DNA of 64,000 nucleotides from Hyphomonadaceae bacterium (GCA_022844475.1 JALHLR010000012.1:17030-81029); one strand, 5' to 3'. Counted from the first letter of the stretch, positions 16,727 through 27,376 are shown. Made by a program: numbers and translations. Notes: generated by a model not told the origin, from the sequence alone.

Positions 16727-19327
16727 TTAGAACCTGGTGTTGGTAGCAAACCGGAAGCTTTCGGTCCGGTCGTACTCTTCGCTCGCAAGGATATGCGAGA
16801 AGTCAAAACGGATGGGACCGAACGGCGAATCCCAGCCGATACTCAAGCCCGCGCTGGCCCGCAGGCTGGCGCTGTCGTCCACGACGCGGACGCGCAGTGG
16901 GTCGTTCGGGTCCGGCTGTCCGCTCCGCTCGCGATCACGCTCGTCGAGCAGGCCCACCGTGCCTGCCTCGAAGAAGAAAGCGCCATCGAGCCCGAACTCC
17001 TCCGGAACATACGGCAACGGGAAGGCAAGTTCCAAGGAGGCAATCGCATATGCCTTGCCGCCAAGCGCATTGCCCGGGGTGACCGTCGGCTCCAGCAGGT
17101 TTCCGGCCGCATCGCGCTGCGCGGTGAAGTACAGGAAGTTGCCTGCGCTATCGACCGCCTGGGTTCCGTCAGTATTGAGCTGCGGACGCGAAAAACCCGG
17201 CGGCGCCACGCCTTGCGCCAGGGCGATCTGCTCGGTGGCATAAGCGTACTCGACCTCGCGCGGCCCAAGGCCGGCAACATCGAAGCCGCGGAACGAGTTG
17301 CCGCCCTTGAAGAAGCGGTCGTTGATCCGCACGCCCTCGTCGCCCCAGCTCTCGATGAGCCCGGCCTCAAGACGCGACCGCAGACGCCAGCCCGGCGCGA
17401 AGCCGTGATAGATCGATCCCTCGAACTCGTTGCGCAGATAGTTCACGTCGCCGCCAAGACCGGCAATGTCCTGGCTGAAGTTGACGTCGAAACCGCGCGT
17501 CGCTTCGATGTAGTCGTTCTTGCGATTCATCGTGATCGTGTAGCCGAACGACGACGTCAGCCGGTCGCCGCGCTGGTCGCACAGCGAGGACTGGAAGATC
17601 GACACCGTCTGACAGTTGGTCTTCCCGGGATTCTGCAACGGGTCCTCGCCCGGCAGAAGTTCGTCGAGCTGAAGGTTATCGTTGCGCAGACGGTAACGCA
17701 GGCCGAGCTGGTCCGTGTCCGACAACGGAAACAGTAATCGCCCGCCCGCTCCGACGATCGAGTTTTCGAAGCCCGCTATGTCGAAGAAATCCGACTGCGT
17801 CACGAACACGTCGAGACCGACTGCAAGGTTGCGGTCCTGAAATTTCGGCTCAGTGAAGCGGAACTCGATATCCTGCTGGCGCGAGGTCGTCTGGATGCGC
17901 GCCGACAGGTACTGACCGCGTCCGCGGAAGTTGCGCTGCTGGGCCGAAGCCGAGAACAGGAAGGCGTCCTGCGACGAAAAGCCGGCGGAGAACGCGAGCT
18001 CCCCTGTCGCCTCTTCCTCGACCTTCACCTTCACAACGCTGCGATCCGGCGCCGAACCCGCCTCATCCGTGATCTCGACCTTGTCAGGATTGAAGAAGCC
18101 CAGCGACCGGATGCGGTTCTTTGCGTTGTCGATCTGGACAGGGTTGTACTGGTCACCCTCGGCCACACGGATTTCGCGGCGGATAACCCGGTCCAGCGTC
18201 TGCGTGTTGCCCTGGATATCGATGCGCTCGATGTAGACGCGGGCGCCTTCATCAACCTCGAAGGTGATGCCGATGGTGTGGTTGACCGGATCGCGTGTCT
18301 CGCGCGGACGGATCTGAACGTTGGCATAACCAGCGATACCCGCGGCGAAGGTCAGAGAATCAATCGCATCCTGAATGCTCTTCGAGCGGAACTGGTCGCC
18401 CCGGCTCATCGGCAGGAACAGAGCCAGACGCTCGCCCGACAGCTTTTCGAGCTCGGTCTGCACCTTCAGCTCGCCGAACGTGTACTTCTGCCCCTCATCG
18501 ACCGTGAAGGTCAGGTAGAAGTCGCGCCGGTTCGGCGTCAGCTCGGCCACCGACGAGATCACGCGAAAATCGGCGTAGCCTTCGTTTGTGTAGAACTCTG
18601 TGAGCTGCGAGCGGTCGAACTCGACCTGTCCCGGGTTATAGTTGTCGGCCTGTTCGAAGAACCGCCACCAGCGCGACTGGCGCGTGGTGATCTCGCGGCG
18701 CAGCCGGTCGTCGGGATAGGCCTCGTTGCCGATGAAGTTGATCGAGCTCACGCCCGTCGTCGGGCCTTCGTCGATCACGAAGATCAGGTCGGCGCGGTTC
18801 TGCGGCAGCACCTTGTACTGAGGCGTGACCGTCGCCGCGAAGCGGCCGGCCCGGCGATAGACTTCGAGAATGCGCTGAACATCCTGTTCGACCCGGCTCA
18901 GCGTGAAGGTCTGCCGCGGCTCGGCCTCGGTCTCTTCCTCCAGGCGCTCGGTCGTGACCGCATTGTTCCCCTCGAACATGATGCGGTTGATGATCGGGTT
19001 CTCGAGCACGCGAATGACAAGGTCGGTCCCGCGCGTCTCGATCTGGATGTCTGCGAACAGTCCGGTGGCGCCTAGCGCCCGCACCGACAAGCCGATCCGT
19101 TCCTCGTCGAAAGGGTCGCCCGGCCGCACGAGCAGGTAGGACTGGACCGTGCGCGACTCGATACGCTGGTTACCCTCGACCAGGATCCGGCCGATGATCT
19201 GCTGCGAGGGTTGAGCGGGAGGCTGGGCTGGCGGCTGTCCAGGCTGCTGCGCCCACGCCGTCTGTGCGCCCACAATGGCGCCAGCCGATGCAGTCAGCGC
19301 CAAAGCGCATGCAAACCATGACCGCAT
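16727..19327 (-). CDS. bamA: Outer membrane protein assembly factor BamA
   Basis: BamA is the beta-barrel insertase of the outer membrane. The 866 residues begin with a signal peptide ending near AWAQ, then a Pro/Gln-rich linker. Five POTRA domains follow from about residue 42 to 440 (first IIGRILVEGNQRIESRTV, last RVYIERIDIQGNTQTLDRV), then a 16-strand barrel. The barrel has the conserved loop motif in FKGGNSFRGFDVAG and ends with the expected C-terminal phenylalanine (FATNTRF). It follows rseP by 138 bases. Length is slightly above E. coli BamA (810). Confidence 0.96.
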   Translation of the reverse strand: MRSWFACALALTASAGAIVGAQTAWAQQPGQPPAQPPAQPSQQIIGRILVEGNQRIESRTVQSYLLVRPGDPFDEERIGLSVRALGATGLFADIQIETRGTDLVIRVLENPIINRIMFEGNNAVTTERLEEETEAEPRQTFTLSRVEQDVQRILEVYRRAGRFAATVTPQYKVLPQNRADLIFVIDEGPTTGVSSINFIGNEAYPDDRLRREITTRQSRWWRFFEQADNYNPGQVEFDRSQLTEFYTNEGYADFRVISSVAELTPNRRDFYLTFTVDEGQKYTFGELKVQTELEKLSGERLALFLPMSRGDQFRSKSIQDAIDSLTFAAGIAGYANVQIRPRETRDPVNHTIGITFEVDEGARVYIERIDIQGNTQTLDRVIRREIRVAEGDQYNPVQIDNAKNRIRSLGFFNPDKVEITDEAGSAPDRSVVKVKVEEEATGELAFSAGFSSQDAFLFSASAQQRNFRGRGQYLSARIQTTSRQQDIEFRFTEPKFQDRNLAVGLDVFVTQSDFFDIAGFENSIVGAGGRLLFPLSDTDQLGLRYRLRNDNLQLDELLPGEDPLQNPGKTNCQTVSIFQSSLCDQRGDRLTSSFGYTITMNRKNDYIEATRGFDVNFSQDIAGLGGDVNYLRNEFEGSIYHGFAPGWRLRSRLEAGLIESWGDEGVRINDRFFKGGNSFRGFDVAGLGPREVEYAYATEQIALAQGVAPPGFSRPQLNTDGTQAVDSAGNFLYFTAQRDAAGNLLEPTVTPGNALGGKAYAIASLELAFPLPYVPEEFGLDGAFFFEAGTVGLLDERDRERSGQPDPNDPLRVRVVDDSASLRASAGLSIGWDSPFGPIRFDFSHILASEEYDRTESFRFATNTRF

Positions 19328-19465
19328 CTAAAACCCTCGTACGACTACAAACCACCACTACACGGACTGTCTGCCGCAGTCCCGTCCGTCCGTCTGCGCC
19401 CGTCCTAGTGCGAGACGGGTACACAGCTCAAGCCTCCCCAGCACACCCGGCCCCTCGGCCTGCCC

Positions 19466-20746
19466 CTAGGCCGGGCCCGGGAGGAAGCCCGAAATCAATC
19501 GCCCGATGTCCTGCCACGTCACCAACAAGGCGAAAACGACAAGACTCACCAGTCCAAACGTCAAGCCGGCATTCTGGGCCTTCTCGGGGAGCGCCTTGCC
19601 CGTCACCGCCTCGGCCAACGTCATGACAACCGCACCCCCATCCAGAACAGGAATCGGTAGCAGGTTGAAGAAGCCGATGCCTATGGAAAGCAGCGCCGCC
19701 AGATGAAAGTACATCCAGAATAGCTGCATAAACTTGGCGCCCAGGTCGACGTTCTCCTGGTTCATGGTCATTTCCGTAACGCCGCCCGTCAGGTGAAGGA
19801 TGCCGACCGGCCCTGACAGCTTCTCGATGCCTTCCTTGCCCGTAATAAGGCGCCGCAGCACATTGATCGTCTGGCCGATGGATTCAGCCGTCCGCTGCAA
19901 ACCATAGCTCACGGCTTCGATCGGGTTGAGACTGCGGATCGACGTGTCGCGATGGCCAAGATCAAGGCCGATCCGGCCGACCTTCTGCTTCATCCGCATT
20001 CCGCTATCGACCAGTTCCTGCTCGACCGGGGTGGCGAGCAGCGCCACCGTCTCCTTGCCACGGAGTACGCGATAGCTCACGGCCTCCCCAGCGCTCAGCT
20101 GAGTCGCCATGATGATGTCCTGCGCCGTCGTGACAGGCCGCCCGCCCGCCTCGATGACGACGTCGCCAGTCATGAACCCGGCCCGTTCAGCCGCTTCGCC
20201 CGCGATCACGCCGCGCACGAATACTTCCTGCGCCTGCGGCACACCCTGAACGCCGCCGATGACTGCGAAGGCTGCGATTGCAAAAGCGAAGTTCGCGAAC
20301 GGACCGCCCAGCGACACGGCAATCCGCTGCCAGGGGTTCAGCAGATTGTAGGGCCGGCCAACGAGAATCTGGTTGTCATGGAACGTGGTCGGCCTGCCCT
20401 CGATTGCGCCCTTCGGCGGGACCGCCCGCGCCACTTCGGCGAGCCGCGCAGCCTCTTCTTCGGTTTCGGCGGTCTGCGGCAATTCCTGCTTCAGGTCCTG
20501 CGCGAGTTGAACCTCGCCAACGAACTTCACGAAACCGCCGAGCGGTATCCAGTTCAGGCGCCAGCGCGTTCCGCGCCCATCGCGCTTCTCGACGATCGGA
20601 TTGCCGAAACCGATCGCAAAGGATTCCACCGCTGCCCCGAACATCCGGCCAACCCAGTAGTGGCCAAGCTCATGAACGGTGATGACGACCGAAATGATCA
20701 GCAGGAATACCGGCGCGTAGGTCAGAACCCAGAGGATGACATCCAT
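19466..20746 (-). CDS. rseP: RIP metalloprotease RseP (site-2 protease)
   Basis: This zinc protease cleaves membrane-embedded anti-sigma factors and other transmembrane segments, and is central to envelope stress signalling. The 426 residues have the HEXXH zinc motif in TVHELGHYWVGRMFG in the first membrane helix, a PDZ domain at about residues 155-240 (VFVRGVIAGEAAERAGFMTGDVV), and the third zinc ligand in LLPIPVLDGG. About four membrane segments are visible. It lies 36 bases downstream of dxr in the classical cdsA-dxr-rseP-bamA order. There is an acidic insert around residues 85-105 (KQELPQTAETEEEAARLAEV). Confidence 0.95.
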   Translation of the reverse strand: MDVILWVLTYAPVFLLIISVVITVHELGHYWVGRMFGAAVESFAIGFGNPIVEKRDGRGTRWRLNWIPLGGFVKFVGEVQLAQDLKQELPQTAETEEEAARLAEVARAVPPKGAIEGRPTTFHDNQILVGRPYNLLNPWQRIAVSLGGPFANFAFAIAAFAVIGGVQGVPQAQEVFVRGVIAGEAAERAGFMTGDVVIEAGGRPVTTAQDIIMATQLSAGEAVSYRVLRGKETVALLATPVEQELVDSGMRMKQKVGRIGLDLGHRDTSIRSLNPIEAVSYGLQRTAESIGQTINVLRRLITGKEGIEKLSGPVGILHLTGGVTEMTMNQENVDLGAKFMQLFWMYFHLAALLSIGIGFFNLLPIPVLDGGAVVMTLAEAVTGKALPEKAQNAGLTFGLVSLVVFALLVTWQDIGRLISGFLPGPA

Positions 20747-20782
20747 CAGCGAGCGTCCTTCAAGATCCGGTACCCGAGACGA

Positions 20783-21967
20783 TCACGCCGCGAGGTTAAG
20801 CTTTTCGACAGTGCGGGCTCGCGCCCACCGGTCGATCGCGTAGACATCGTCGAACCTTGCCGGTTCGGCGCGGGCAGTCGCGTGTCCGAGATACTCTTCA
20901 AGAACCTGCCCTGCCACCTCGGAAATCGTCAAGAATCCAATACGTCGCTGCAAGAAGGCCGCCACTGCAACCTCATTGGCTCCATTCAGCACGATTGGCG
21001 CTCCGCCCCCTGCGAAAACCGCCCCCCTGGCAAGTGTTAATGCTGGGAAGCGCTTGGCATCCGGAGACAGGAAATCCAGCCTTCCGATCTTGGCGAGATC
21101 AAGGCGCTCAAGCCCCGGAAGCGGCATCCGCCGCGGCCAGGACAGCGCGTAGGAGATGGGCGTTCGCATGTCGGGCAGACCAAGCTGGGCGAGCACCGAC
21201 CCGTCATCATAGGCGACCAGGCTATGGATAATGGACTGCGGGTGGATCAGGACATCGATTCGGCTCTCGGGAACGTCGAACAGGTAGGCCGCCTCGATCA
21301 GCTCCAGACCCTTGTTCATCATCGTGGCGCTATCGACGGATATCTTCGCCCCCATGTTCCAGTTGGGGTGGGCGCAGGCCTTCTCCGGGGTCGCCGCCGC
21401 CATCTCCTGCAGGCTTGCCGACCGGAACGGCCCGCCCGACGCAGTGAGGATCAGCTTCTCGACCCGCTCGGGCCGGTCGAGCACCTGAAAGATGGCGTTG
21501 TGCTCGCTGTCGATCGGCAGCAGACGCGCACCGCTTTGCCGGGCCTCTTCCCGCAGCAGCTTGCCCGCACAGACCATGCTTTCCTTGTTGGCAAGGGCGA
21601 TGCTCGCCCCCTGCCGCACAGCCGAAAGCGTCGCCGCCAGCCCAGCGATCCCCACAATGCCGGCGACGACCACATCGGCTTTGCGCGCGCCGGCTTCGGC
21701 AATCGCTGCGTCACCGGCAGCTACCTCCACCCCCGAACCCGCCAACGCGCTCTTCAATTCGCCATAGCAGGCCTCGTCAGCCACAACTGCGATCTCGGCC
21801 CGCGCTTTGCGCGCCGCCGCGGCCAGCGCTCCCACATTGCGGTTCGCCGTGAGCGCAACGACCGAAAACTCCGGCGAGCCCTGCCCGCCCGATGCCATCA
21901 CATCGAGCGCCGAGACGCCGATCGATCCCGACGCGCCAAGGACAGATACGCGAACAGTATTGGTCAT
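20783..21967 (-). CDS. dxr: 1-deoxy-D-xylulose 5-phosphate reductoisomerase
   Basis: Dxr makes 2-C-methyl-D-erythritol 4-phosphate with NADPH, the committed step of the MEP isoprenoid pathway. The 394 residues show the dinucleotide-binding LGASGSIGVSALDVM, LANKESMVCAG, the metal-binding LPIDSEHNAIFQ, the flexible-loop region ASGGPFRSASLQEM, HPNWNMGAKISVDSATMMNKG and IHPQSIIHSLVAYDDGS. It overlaps the cdsA stop by four bases and feeds the same isoprenoid line as uppS upstream. Confidence 0.97.
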   Translation of the reverse strand: MTNTVRVSVLGASGSIGVSALDVMASGGQGSPEFSVVALTANRNVGALAAAARKARAEIAVVADEACYGELKSALAGSGVEVAAGDAAIAEAGARKADVVVAGIVGIAGLAATLSAVRQGASIALANKESMVCAGKLLREEARQSGARLLPIDSEHNAIFQVLDRPERVEKLILTASGGPFRSASLQEMAAATPEKACAHPNWNMGAKISVDSATMMNKGLELIEAAYLFDVPESRIDVLIHPQSIIHSLVAYDDGSVLAQLGLPDMRTPISYALSWPRRMPLPGLERLDLAKIGRLDFLSPDAKRFPALTLARGAVFAGGGAPIVLNGANEVAVAAFLQRRIGFLTISEVAGQVLEEYLGHATARAEPARFDDVYAIDRWARARTVEKLNLAA

Positions 21968-22854
21968 TGCGCCCCTGCCGTTGCGAGCGACGGCGCCAGC
22001 GCAGGCATGAAACGGATGACCAGCGCCGCAGCAACGGTGGCGGCCATCAGCCCATCTAGTCGGTCCAGCACGCCGCCATGCCCCGGGAGGAAACCGGACG
22101 TATCCTTGACCCCGTAGAGGCGCTTGAAGCGCGACTCCAGCAGGTCGCCAAGCTGCGCCACGATCGACAGCGCCAGGCCGAACACCAGCCAGTGCGCAAA
22201 ATCACCGTCGCCCGCCCGCGCCACCGCCGCGCCCGCCAGCCCCGCACACACCAGCGCGCCAATGGCGCCCGTCCACGTCTTGTTCGGGCTGTCCTTTGGG
22301 CTCAGCAATGGCCCGCCAAATCCCCGTCCGGCAAAATACGCGCCCACATCCGTCGTTACGACGATCGCCAGGATGGCCAGCAGCAGCAGATGCCCGTTTG
22401 GCGTCATCTCCCGGATCCAGACGAAGCAGCCAAACGGCAGGCTGGTGTAGATCGCGCCAAACGCCATCGAGCTGATCGACCCCTTGCCGATATGCGCCAG
22501 CCCGCTCGCCACAGCGCACCCAGCCAGCGCCGCCAGCGCCACCGCCTCGATCCCGCGCGTCGCGAGCAGCACGGCCGCTGCAGCCGTCACTCCCAGCGTC
22601 GTGTACTGCGCCCAGCGCACCCAGCCCGTTTCCGCCTGCGAGGCCATGCGCGTCCACTCGAACGCCGCCAGAACGCCGCACGCCGCCGTCGCTGCCAGCA
22701 GCCAGTACCCCCCGGCCCACACCGCCCAGACGCCCATCGGCGCAAGCACAGCTGCGCTGACGACGCGGAGAATAATCTCGCGCCGTCCGCCGCCCTTCGG
22801 ACCGCCCTCAGGCGCCGAGGCCGCCAAATCGTCTGTCGCGACGTCTGAACGCAT
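21964..22854 (-). CDS. cdsA: Phosphatidate cytidylyltransferase
   Basis: CdsA makes CDP-diacylglycerol, the precursor of all phospholipids. The 296-residue protein has about seven or eight membrane segments and the family signature near its end: SRFKRLYGVKDTSGFLPGHG followed by GVLDRLDGLM. I use the ATG at 22854. This puts the first 47 bases inside the 3' end of uppS, an unusually long overlap, but no later start leaves a better N-terminus. The cytoplasmic N-terminus (about 25 residues) is Gly/Pro-rich and poorly conserved. The stop overlaps dxr. Confidence 0.93.
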   Translation of the reverse strand: MRSDVATDDLAASAPEGGPKGGGRREIILRVVSAAVLAPMGVWAVWAGGYWLLAATAACGVLAAFEWTRMASQAETGWVRWAQYTTLGVTAAAAVLLATRGIEAVALAALAGCAVASGLAHIGKGSISSMAFGAIYTSLPFGCFVWIREMTPNGHLLLLAILAIVVTTDVGAYFAGRGFGGPLLSPKDSPNKTWTGAIGALVCAGLAGAAVARAGDGDFAHWLVFGLALSIVAQLGDLLESRFKRLYGVKDTSGFLPGHGGVLDRLDGLMAATVAAALVIRFMPALAPSLATAGAQ

Positions 22855-23560
22855 CAATCGCCTTCTCGAGGCTCTCCTTCGTGAAATCCGGCCACAGCTG
22901 GTTGATGAACATCAGCTCGGCATACGCCCCGCTCCACAGCAGGAAGTTGCTGAGCCTGACCTCACCGCTGGTTCGAATGACAAGATCCGGATCGGGCGAA
23001 TCCGCCGACCAGATCATCCGCGAGATCATCGCCTCATCGATCTCGTCCGGCATCAGCGTGCCAGCCGCAATCATCCGGCCTATCTCGCGCATCGCCGCAA
23101 CAAGCTCGCCGCGCCCGCCATAGTTAAAGGCGATGTTCAGCGTCAGACGCGTGTTGTCCCGCGTGGTGCGCACCGCATCGTCGATCAGCTCGAGCAAGTC
23201 CTCGCTCAACCCCTCGCGCGAGCCGATGATCCTGATCCGCACGCCGTCCTTGTGAAGCCGCGCCAGGTCCCGCTTCACGAACATGCGCAGGAGATCGAAC
23301 AGCGCATCGATCTCCGACTGCGGCCTGTTCCAGTTCTCGGTGGAGAACGCATAGACGCTGAGATGCCCCAGCCCGAGATCACGCGCCGCCTCCACGGCGA
23401 GCCTTAGCGCATCCACGCCAGCCTTGTGCCCGAATGCCCGCGGCATTCCCCGCGCCTTCGCCCACCTGCCATTCCCATCCATGATGATGGCAACGTGCTT
23501 CGGCGGCGACCGCAGGGTCGCCACGTCCACATCCGTCGAGGAGGGCTTGGGCTCGCTCAC
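22808..23560 (-). CDS. uppS: Undecaprenyl diphosphate synthase
   Basis: UppS elongates farnesyl diphosphate with isopentenyl units to the C55 carrier lipid for peptidoglycan and LPS. The 250 residues include the substrate loop [21 protein letters not shown] with the catalytic aspartate, [20 protein letters not shown] and [18 protein letters not shown]. The start codon is GTG and overlaps the frr stop by four bases (GTGA). The last 47 bases are shared with cdsA. Confidence 0.97.
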   Translation of the reverse strand: MSEPKPSSTDVDVATLRSPPKHVAIIMDGNGRWAKARGMPRAFGHKAGVDALRLAVEAARDLGLGHLSVYAFSTENWNRPQSEIDALFDLLRMFVKRDLARLHKDGVRIRIIGSREGLSEDLLELIDDAVRTTRDNTRLTLNIAFNYGGRGELVAAMREIGRMIAAGTLMPDEIDEAMISRMIWSADSPDPDLVIRTSGEVRLSNFLLWSGAYAELMFINQLWPDFTKESLEKAIDAFRRRDRRFGGLGA

Positions 23561-24117
23561 ACCTGCATGATCTCTTCGGCTTTGTGCTTCAGCAGGTCGT
23601 CGATCATCTTGATGTGCGTATCCGTCACCTTCTGCACGTCGTTCGAGCGGCCCTTGGCCTGGTCCTCGCTCAATCCGCCGGCCTTCTCGATGCGCTTGAT
23701 CAGCTCCATCCCGTCACGCCGCACATTCCGCACCGCTACGCGAGCGCTCTCGGCGAACTGCCCTGCCAGCTTCTGCAGTTCCTTGCGCCGCTCCTCGCTG
23801 AGCGGCGGGATCGGGATGCGCAGCGTCTGCCCGTCGGTGATAGGGTTCAGCCCCAGCGGCGCCTCGCGAATGGCGCGATCGACAGCGCCCACAACGCTCT
23901 TGTCCCACACACTCACGCTCAGCATCCGCGCATCCGACGCCGACACCGACGCCACCTGGTTGATCGGCGTGGGCGTGCCATACGCCACCACCACGATCGT
24001 ATCGAGCAGATGGATCGAGGCGCGGCCCGTGCGCAGGCCGCTGAATTCTGTCTTGAGCGACGCGATCGCGCCGTCCATGCGCTTCTCGACTGTCTTGAGG
24101 TCGAAGGTCTCGGGCAT
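23557..24117 (-). CDS. frr: Ribosome recycling factor
   Basis: RRF, with EF-G, splits the ribosome after termination. The 186-residue product has the usual length and motifs: [23 protein letters not shown] in the first helix, then the beta domain ([35 protein letters not shown]), then the long helices (AVRNVRRDG and the C-terminal [21 protein letters not shown]). It follows pyrH by 12 bases, the standard tsf-pyrH-frr order. Confidence 0.97.
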   Translation of the reverse strand: MPETFDLKTVEKRMDGAIASLKTEFSGLRTGRASIHLLDTIVVVAYGTPTPINQVASVSASDARMLSVSVWDKSVVGAVDRAIREAPLGLNPITDGQTLRIPIPPLSEERRKELQKLAGQFAESARVAVRNVRRDGMELIKRIEKAGGLSEDQAKGRSNDVQKVTDTHIKMIDDLLKHKAEEIMQV

Positions 24118-24129
24118 CGCTTCCCTCTC

Positions 24130-24864
24130 CTACTTCTTTTTGCCGCTGATCACGGTCGACACGCCTTGCCCCGTCAGCACGTTCCTGAGGCCGCCGCGGT
24201 CACGGATCCGGAAGACCACGATCGGAATCTTGTTTTCCTTGAGCAGGCTGATGGCGGTCGCATCCATCACCTTCAGCTCCTTCGACAGCACTTCCATGTA
24301 GTCGAGCGTATCGAACCGCGTCGCGTCTGCATCGACCTTCGGGTCCGACGTATAGACACCGTCGACCTGCGTGCCCTTCAGCATCGCATCGCAATTCATC
24401 TCCGCCGCGCGCAGGGCCGCTCCCGTATCCGTGGTGAAGAACGGATTGCCCGTGCCCGCCGCGAAGATCACGACGCGGCCCTTCTCCATGTGCCGAACCG
24501 CACGGCGGCGAATGAACGGCTCGCAGATCGACATCATCGTGATGCCCGACTGCACCCGCGTCGGGACGCCGAGGCTCTCCAGCGAATTCTGCATCACCAG
24601 TGCGTTCATTACGGTCGCCAGCATGCCCATGTGGTCGGCCTGCGCGCGCTCCATGCCCGCATCCACGCCCCACTTGCCGCGCCAGATATTGCCGCCGCCG
24701 ATCACAAGACAGATCTGGCAGCCCAGCTCGATCGCGCCCTTGATCTCTTCGGCATACTTCGTCACCGCCGGAACATCGATGCCGTAGCCCTGCTCTCCCA
24801 TGAGGGCCTCGCCTGATATCTTCAGGAGCACCCGTTTGTACTTGAGATCAGCGTGGTCGGTCAT
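24130..24864 (-). CDS. pyrH: UMP kinase
   Basis: PyrH phosphorylates UMP to UDP and belongs to the amino-acid kinase fold. I start it at the ATG at 24862-24864 ([21 protein letters not shown]), preceded by GGAGCAGG. This gives 244 residues, the family length; the longer frame upstream reads into the tsf gap. Motifs include [62 protein letters not shown] and a C-terminal [10 protein letters not shown]. It lies 97 bases downstream of tsf. Confidence 0.97.
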   Translation of the reverse strand: MTDHADLKYKRVLLKISGEALMGEQGYGIDVPAVTKYAEEIKGAIELGCQICLVIGGGNIWRGKWGVDAGMERAQADHMGMLATVMNALVMQNSLESLGVPTRVQSGITMMSICEPFIRRRAVRHMEKGRVVIFAAGTGNPFFTTDTGAALRAAEMNCDAMLKGTQVDGVYTSDPKVDADATRFDTLDYMEVLSKELKVMDATAISLLKENKIPIVVFRIRDRGGLRNVLTGQGVSTVISGKKK

Positions 24865-24961
24865 CTTGCCTGCTCCACCGCCCTTTTGTGTGGACGGCCC
24901 GGACGCATGACACGCCGGGCCGCCAGACTCTACCCGCGAATACGCGGATTCCGCAAAGGCT

Positions 24962-25891
24962 TTACGCTTTCGGCTTCGCGAAGGACGCAACTTCCGCCGC
25001 AAAGTCGGACGTGGCCTTTTCGATGCCTTCGCCCACTTCGTAGCGGATGAAGCCCTTCAGCTTCACGGGCGTGCCGAATTCCTTGGCGTGCTTCTCGATG
25101 AAGCCGCCCACGGTCACGTCCGGGTCCATCACGAAAGCCTGCTCGATCAGCACTGATTCCTGATAGAACTTGCGGATCCGGCCCTCGACCATCTTCTCGA
25201 TGACGTTGGCTGGCTTGCCCGACTCGGAGGCCTGGGCGGTCAGGATCTGCTTTTCCTTCTCGACCACGGCCGGATCGAGTTCCGCCGTCGTCGCGGCCAG
25301 CGGCTTCGCAGATGCAACGTGCATCGCAACCTTGCGGCCGAGGTCCATCAGGCGGGTCTTGTCGGCGGTCGATTCGAGCGCGACCAGCACGCCGATCTTG
25401 CCCATGCCCTCAGCGGCCACGTTGTGCAGGTAGGACGCGACAACGCCATCGCTGACCGACATCGCATCCGCGCGGCGCAGCGTCATGTTCTCGCCGATCT
25501 TGGCCACAAGACCGACCAGCATCTCGCCGATCGTGTTGCCTTGCGACGACTTGGAATGCAGCGCCTTGGCAGCATCGCCGCCATTCGCCAGCGCCGCGCC
25601 GGCGACTTCACGCACCGCAGCCTGGAACTCGGCATTCTTGCCGACGAAGTCGGTTTCGGAGTTCACCTCGACAAGGGCCGCCGACGTGCCGCTGGAGGCG
25701 AGACCGACCAGGCCCTCGGCCGCGATGCGGTCAGCCTTCTTGGCGGCTTTCAGGATGCCCTTCTCGCGCAGCCAGTCCCCTGCCGCTTCGATATCGCCGT
25801 TGTTTTCGACGAGCGCCTTCTTGGCGTCCATCATGCCTGCGCCGGTCTTGTCGCGCAGCTGTTTTACGAGCGCGGCGCTGATCTCAGCCAT
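24962..25891 (-). CDS. tsf: Translation elongation factor Ts
   Basis: EF-Ts exchanges GDP for GTP on EF-Tu. The ATG at 25889-25891 gives 309 residues. They begin with the UBA-like N-terminal domain ([20 protein letters not shown]), then the core with [15 protein letters not shown], which contains the TDFV contact to EF-Tu. The dimerisation and C-terminal parts follow ([20 protein letters not shown]). It lies 125 bases downstream of rpsB; the two are usually co-transcribed. Confidence 0.97.
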   Translation of the reverse strand: MAEISAALVKQLRDKTGAGMMDAKKALVENNGDIEAAGDWLREKGILKAAKKADRIAAEGLVGLASSGTSAALVEVNSETDFVGKNAEFQAAVREVAGAALANGGDAAKALHSKSSQGNTIGEMLVGLVAKIGENMTLRRADAMSVSDGVVASYLHNVAAEGMGKIGVLVALESTADKTRLMDLGRKVAMHVASAKPLAATTAELDPAVVEKEKQILTAQASESGKPANVIEKMVEGRIRKFYQESVLIEQAFVMDPDVTVGGFIEKHAKEFGTPVKLKGFIRYEVGEGIEKATSDFAAEVASFAKPKA

Positions 25892-26016
25892 GTCATGTCT
25901 CCTGAGTTCATCCCTGTGGCCGCGGTTCGAAAACCGCGCTCCGCAGGCTGGTTCAAACTGTCCGTCGCAAGAGCGGCATGCCGGCGCACTGTGCCGCCGG
26001 CATGTCCGCAATTGCG

Positions 26017-26793
26017 TTACTGCGCTTCGGCCGTCGCCGTTACGGCCAGCGCCGGTTCGTTGACTTCGGCGCGGGCGCCTAGGTCTTCGCCCGAGGCCAT
26101 CGACGAATCCGACATGCCGTCAAGAACGGCGTCGGCAATGAGGTTGCAGTAGAGCTGGATGGCACGCGCGGCGTCGTCATTGCCCGGGATCGGGAAGTCG
26201 ACTTCCTGAGGGTCACAATTGGTGTCGATGATCGCAACAACCGGAATGCCCAGTTTGCGGGCTTCCTTGACGGCGATCGCTTCCTTGTTGGTGTCGATCA
26301 CGAACATCAGGTCCGGCAGACCGCCCATGTTGCGGATGCCGCCAAGCACGCGCTGAAGCTTGGCCTGCTCGCGCTGGAGACCTAGAAGTTCCTTTTTCGT
26401 AAGACCGGTCTCGCCACCAGCCTGCAGCATGTCGTCGAGATCGCGCAGGCGCTTGATCGAGTTCGACACGGTCGCCCAGTTGGTCAGCGTGCCGCCGAGC
26501 CAGCGATCGTTCATGAAGTATTGCGCGCAGCGGCCAGCGGCCTCCGCGATCGCATCGGCGGCCTGGCGCTTCGTGCCGACGAACAGCACGCGCCCGCCCT
26601 TGGCGGCCGTCTCGCGAACCTTCACCAGCGCCTGGTGCAGCAGTGGCACGGACTGGGAGAGGTCGATGATATGGATGCCGGACCGTTCGCCGAAGATGAA
26701 CCCCTGCATTTTGGGGTTCCAGCGGTGAACCTGGTGTCCGAAGTGTGCGCCAGCTTCAAGCAATTGACGCATGGAAAAATCGGGAAGTGCCAA
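26017..26793 (-). CDS. rpsB: 30S ribosomal protein S2, TTG start
   Basis: S2 binds the back of the small subunit between head and body. The family N-terminus (M)[20 protein letters not shown] is encoded directly after a TTG at 26791-26793. An AGGAGA ribosome-binding site at 26799-26804 sits five bases before it, so the gene starts with TTG. An ATG would be available only 8 codons inside. The product has 258 residues, with [29 protein letters not shown] and [12 protein letters not shown]. The last 30 residues are an acidic Ala-rich extension. Confidence 0.96.
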   Translation of the reverse strand: MALPDFSMRQLLEAGAHFGHQVHRWNPKMQGFIFGERSGIHIIDLSQSVPLLHQALVKVRETAAKGGRVLFVGTKRQAADAIAEAAGRCAQYFMNDRWLGGTLTNWATVSNSIKRLRDLDDMLQAGGETGLTKKELLGLQREQAKLQRVLGGIRNMGGLPDLMFVIDTNKEAIAVKEARKLGIPVVAIIDTNCDPQEVDFPIPGNDDAARAIQLYCNLIADAVLDGMSDSSMASGEDLGARAEVNEPALAVTATAEAQ

Positions 26794-26798
26794 TGTAG

Positions 26799-26804
26799 TC
26801 TCCT
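26799..26804 (-). promoter_or_regulatory. Ribosome-binding site that fixes the rpsB TTG start
   Basis: AGGAGA on the minus strand, with five bases to the TTG at 26791-26793. No comparable site precedes the first internal ATG, so this decides the start. Confidence 0.85.
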
Positions 26805-26878
26805 GATCCGGTTGGCCGCCGCGGACAGAACAGGCTTGCGCCCGCACCGGAATGGGTCCGCGTGTCGGAATGGCGCGC

Positions 26879-26906
26879 GTTATACCCGTATTTCCGGCTC
26901 CGGCAA
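26879..26906 (-). promoter_or_regulatory. Candidate promoter of rpsB-tsf
   Basis: On the minus strand a -35-like TTGCCG (26901-26906) is followed, after 16 bases, by a -10-like TATAAC (26879-26884). It would give a leader of about 80 bases before the TTG start. The match is good for a GC-rich alphaproteobacterium, but it rests on sequence resemblance alone. Confidence 0.55.
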
Positions 26907-27376
26907 GCTTTCCGGCTTACTGCGGCTGCCAGCACCAGCCCTCCCACACCAGCCTCCACCAGAGCCGTCAGGTTCTGGACGCCAGATTTTGGCTGTCATT
27001 CGAGCAGATTCAAAGCACTACACCGATAAAGCCCGCCGTTTCCCGACACGTGCGTCGCCCCGCATGGAGGACGGCCCTACACCGTTCAACAGCGCAGGGT
27101 GGATGCAGGCGAGCGTGAAGAGCCTCTCGGACCAACGTGACGGGGCGATTTTACAGAAACTGGTCCTAAACAGGCAGGCCCGCACGCCGGCAGCCTCAAC
27201 GGCGCCAAGCGGATGACATGCAGGCCGCTGTGCGCAGGCTGCCGCTCAACACCTGCCGGGGAGGCGGGATCTGCGAACCCTTCTGTCTACCGGCAGCTTC
27301 GCCCACAAGCGGAGACCCAGAGAGACAGAATCACAGGCGGTTCACACCGGCCAGAAGGAGAGCGCGTGTCCGGCCC
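26907..27376. other. Non-coding gap between dnaE and rpsB
   Basis: A 470-base stretch with no reading frame I can support on either strand. It lies after the dnaE stop and before the rpsB promoter. I see no tRNA and no clear intrinsic terminator. It may hold further upstream control elements for the ribosomal operon. Composition looks like the neighbouring DNA. Confidence 0.6.
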
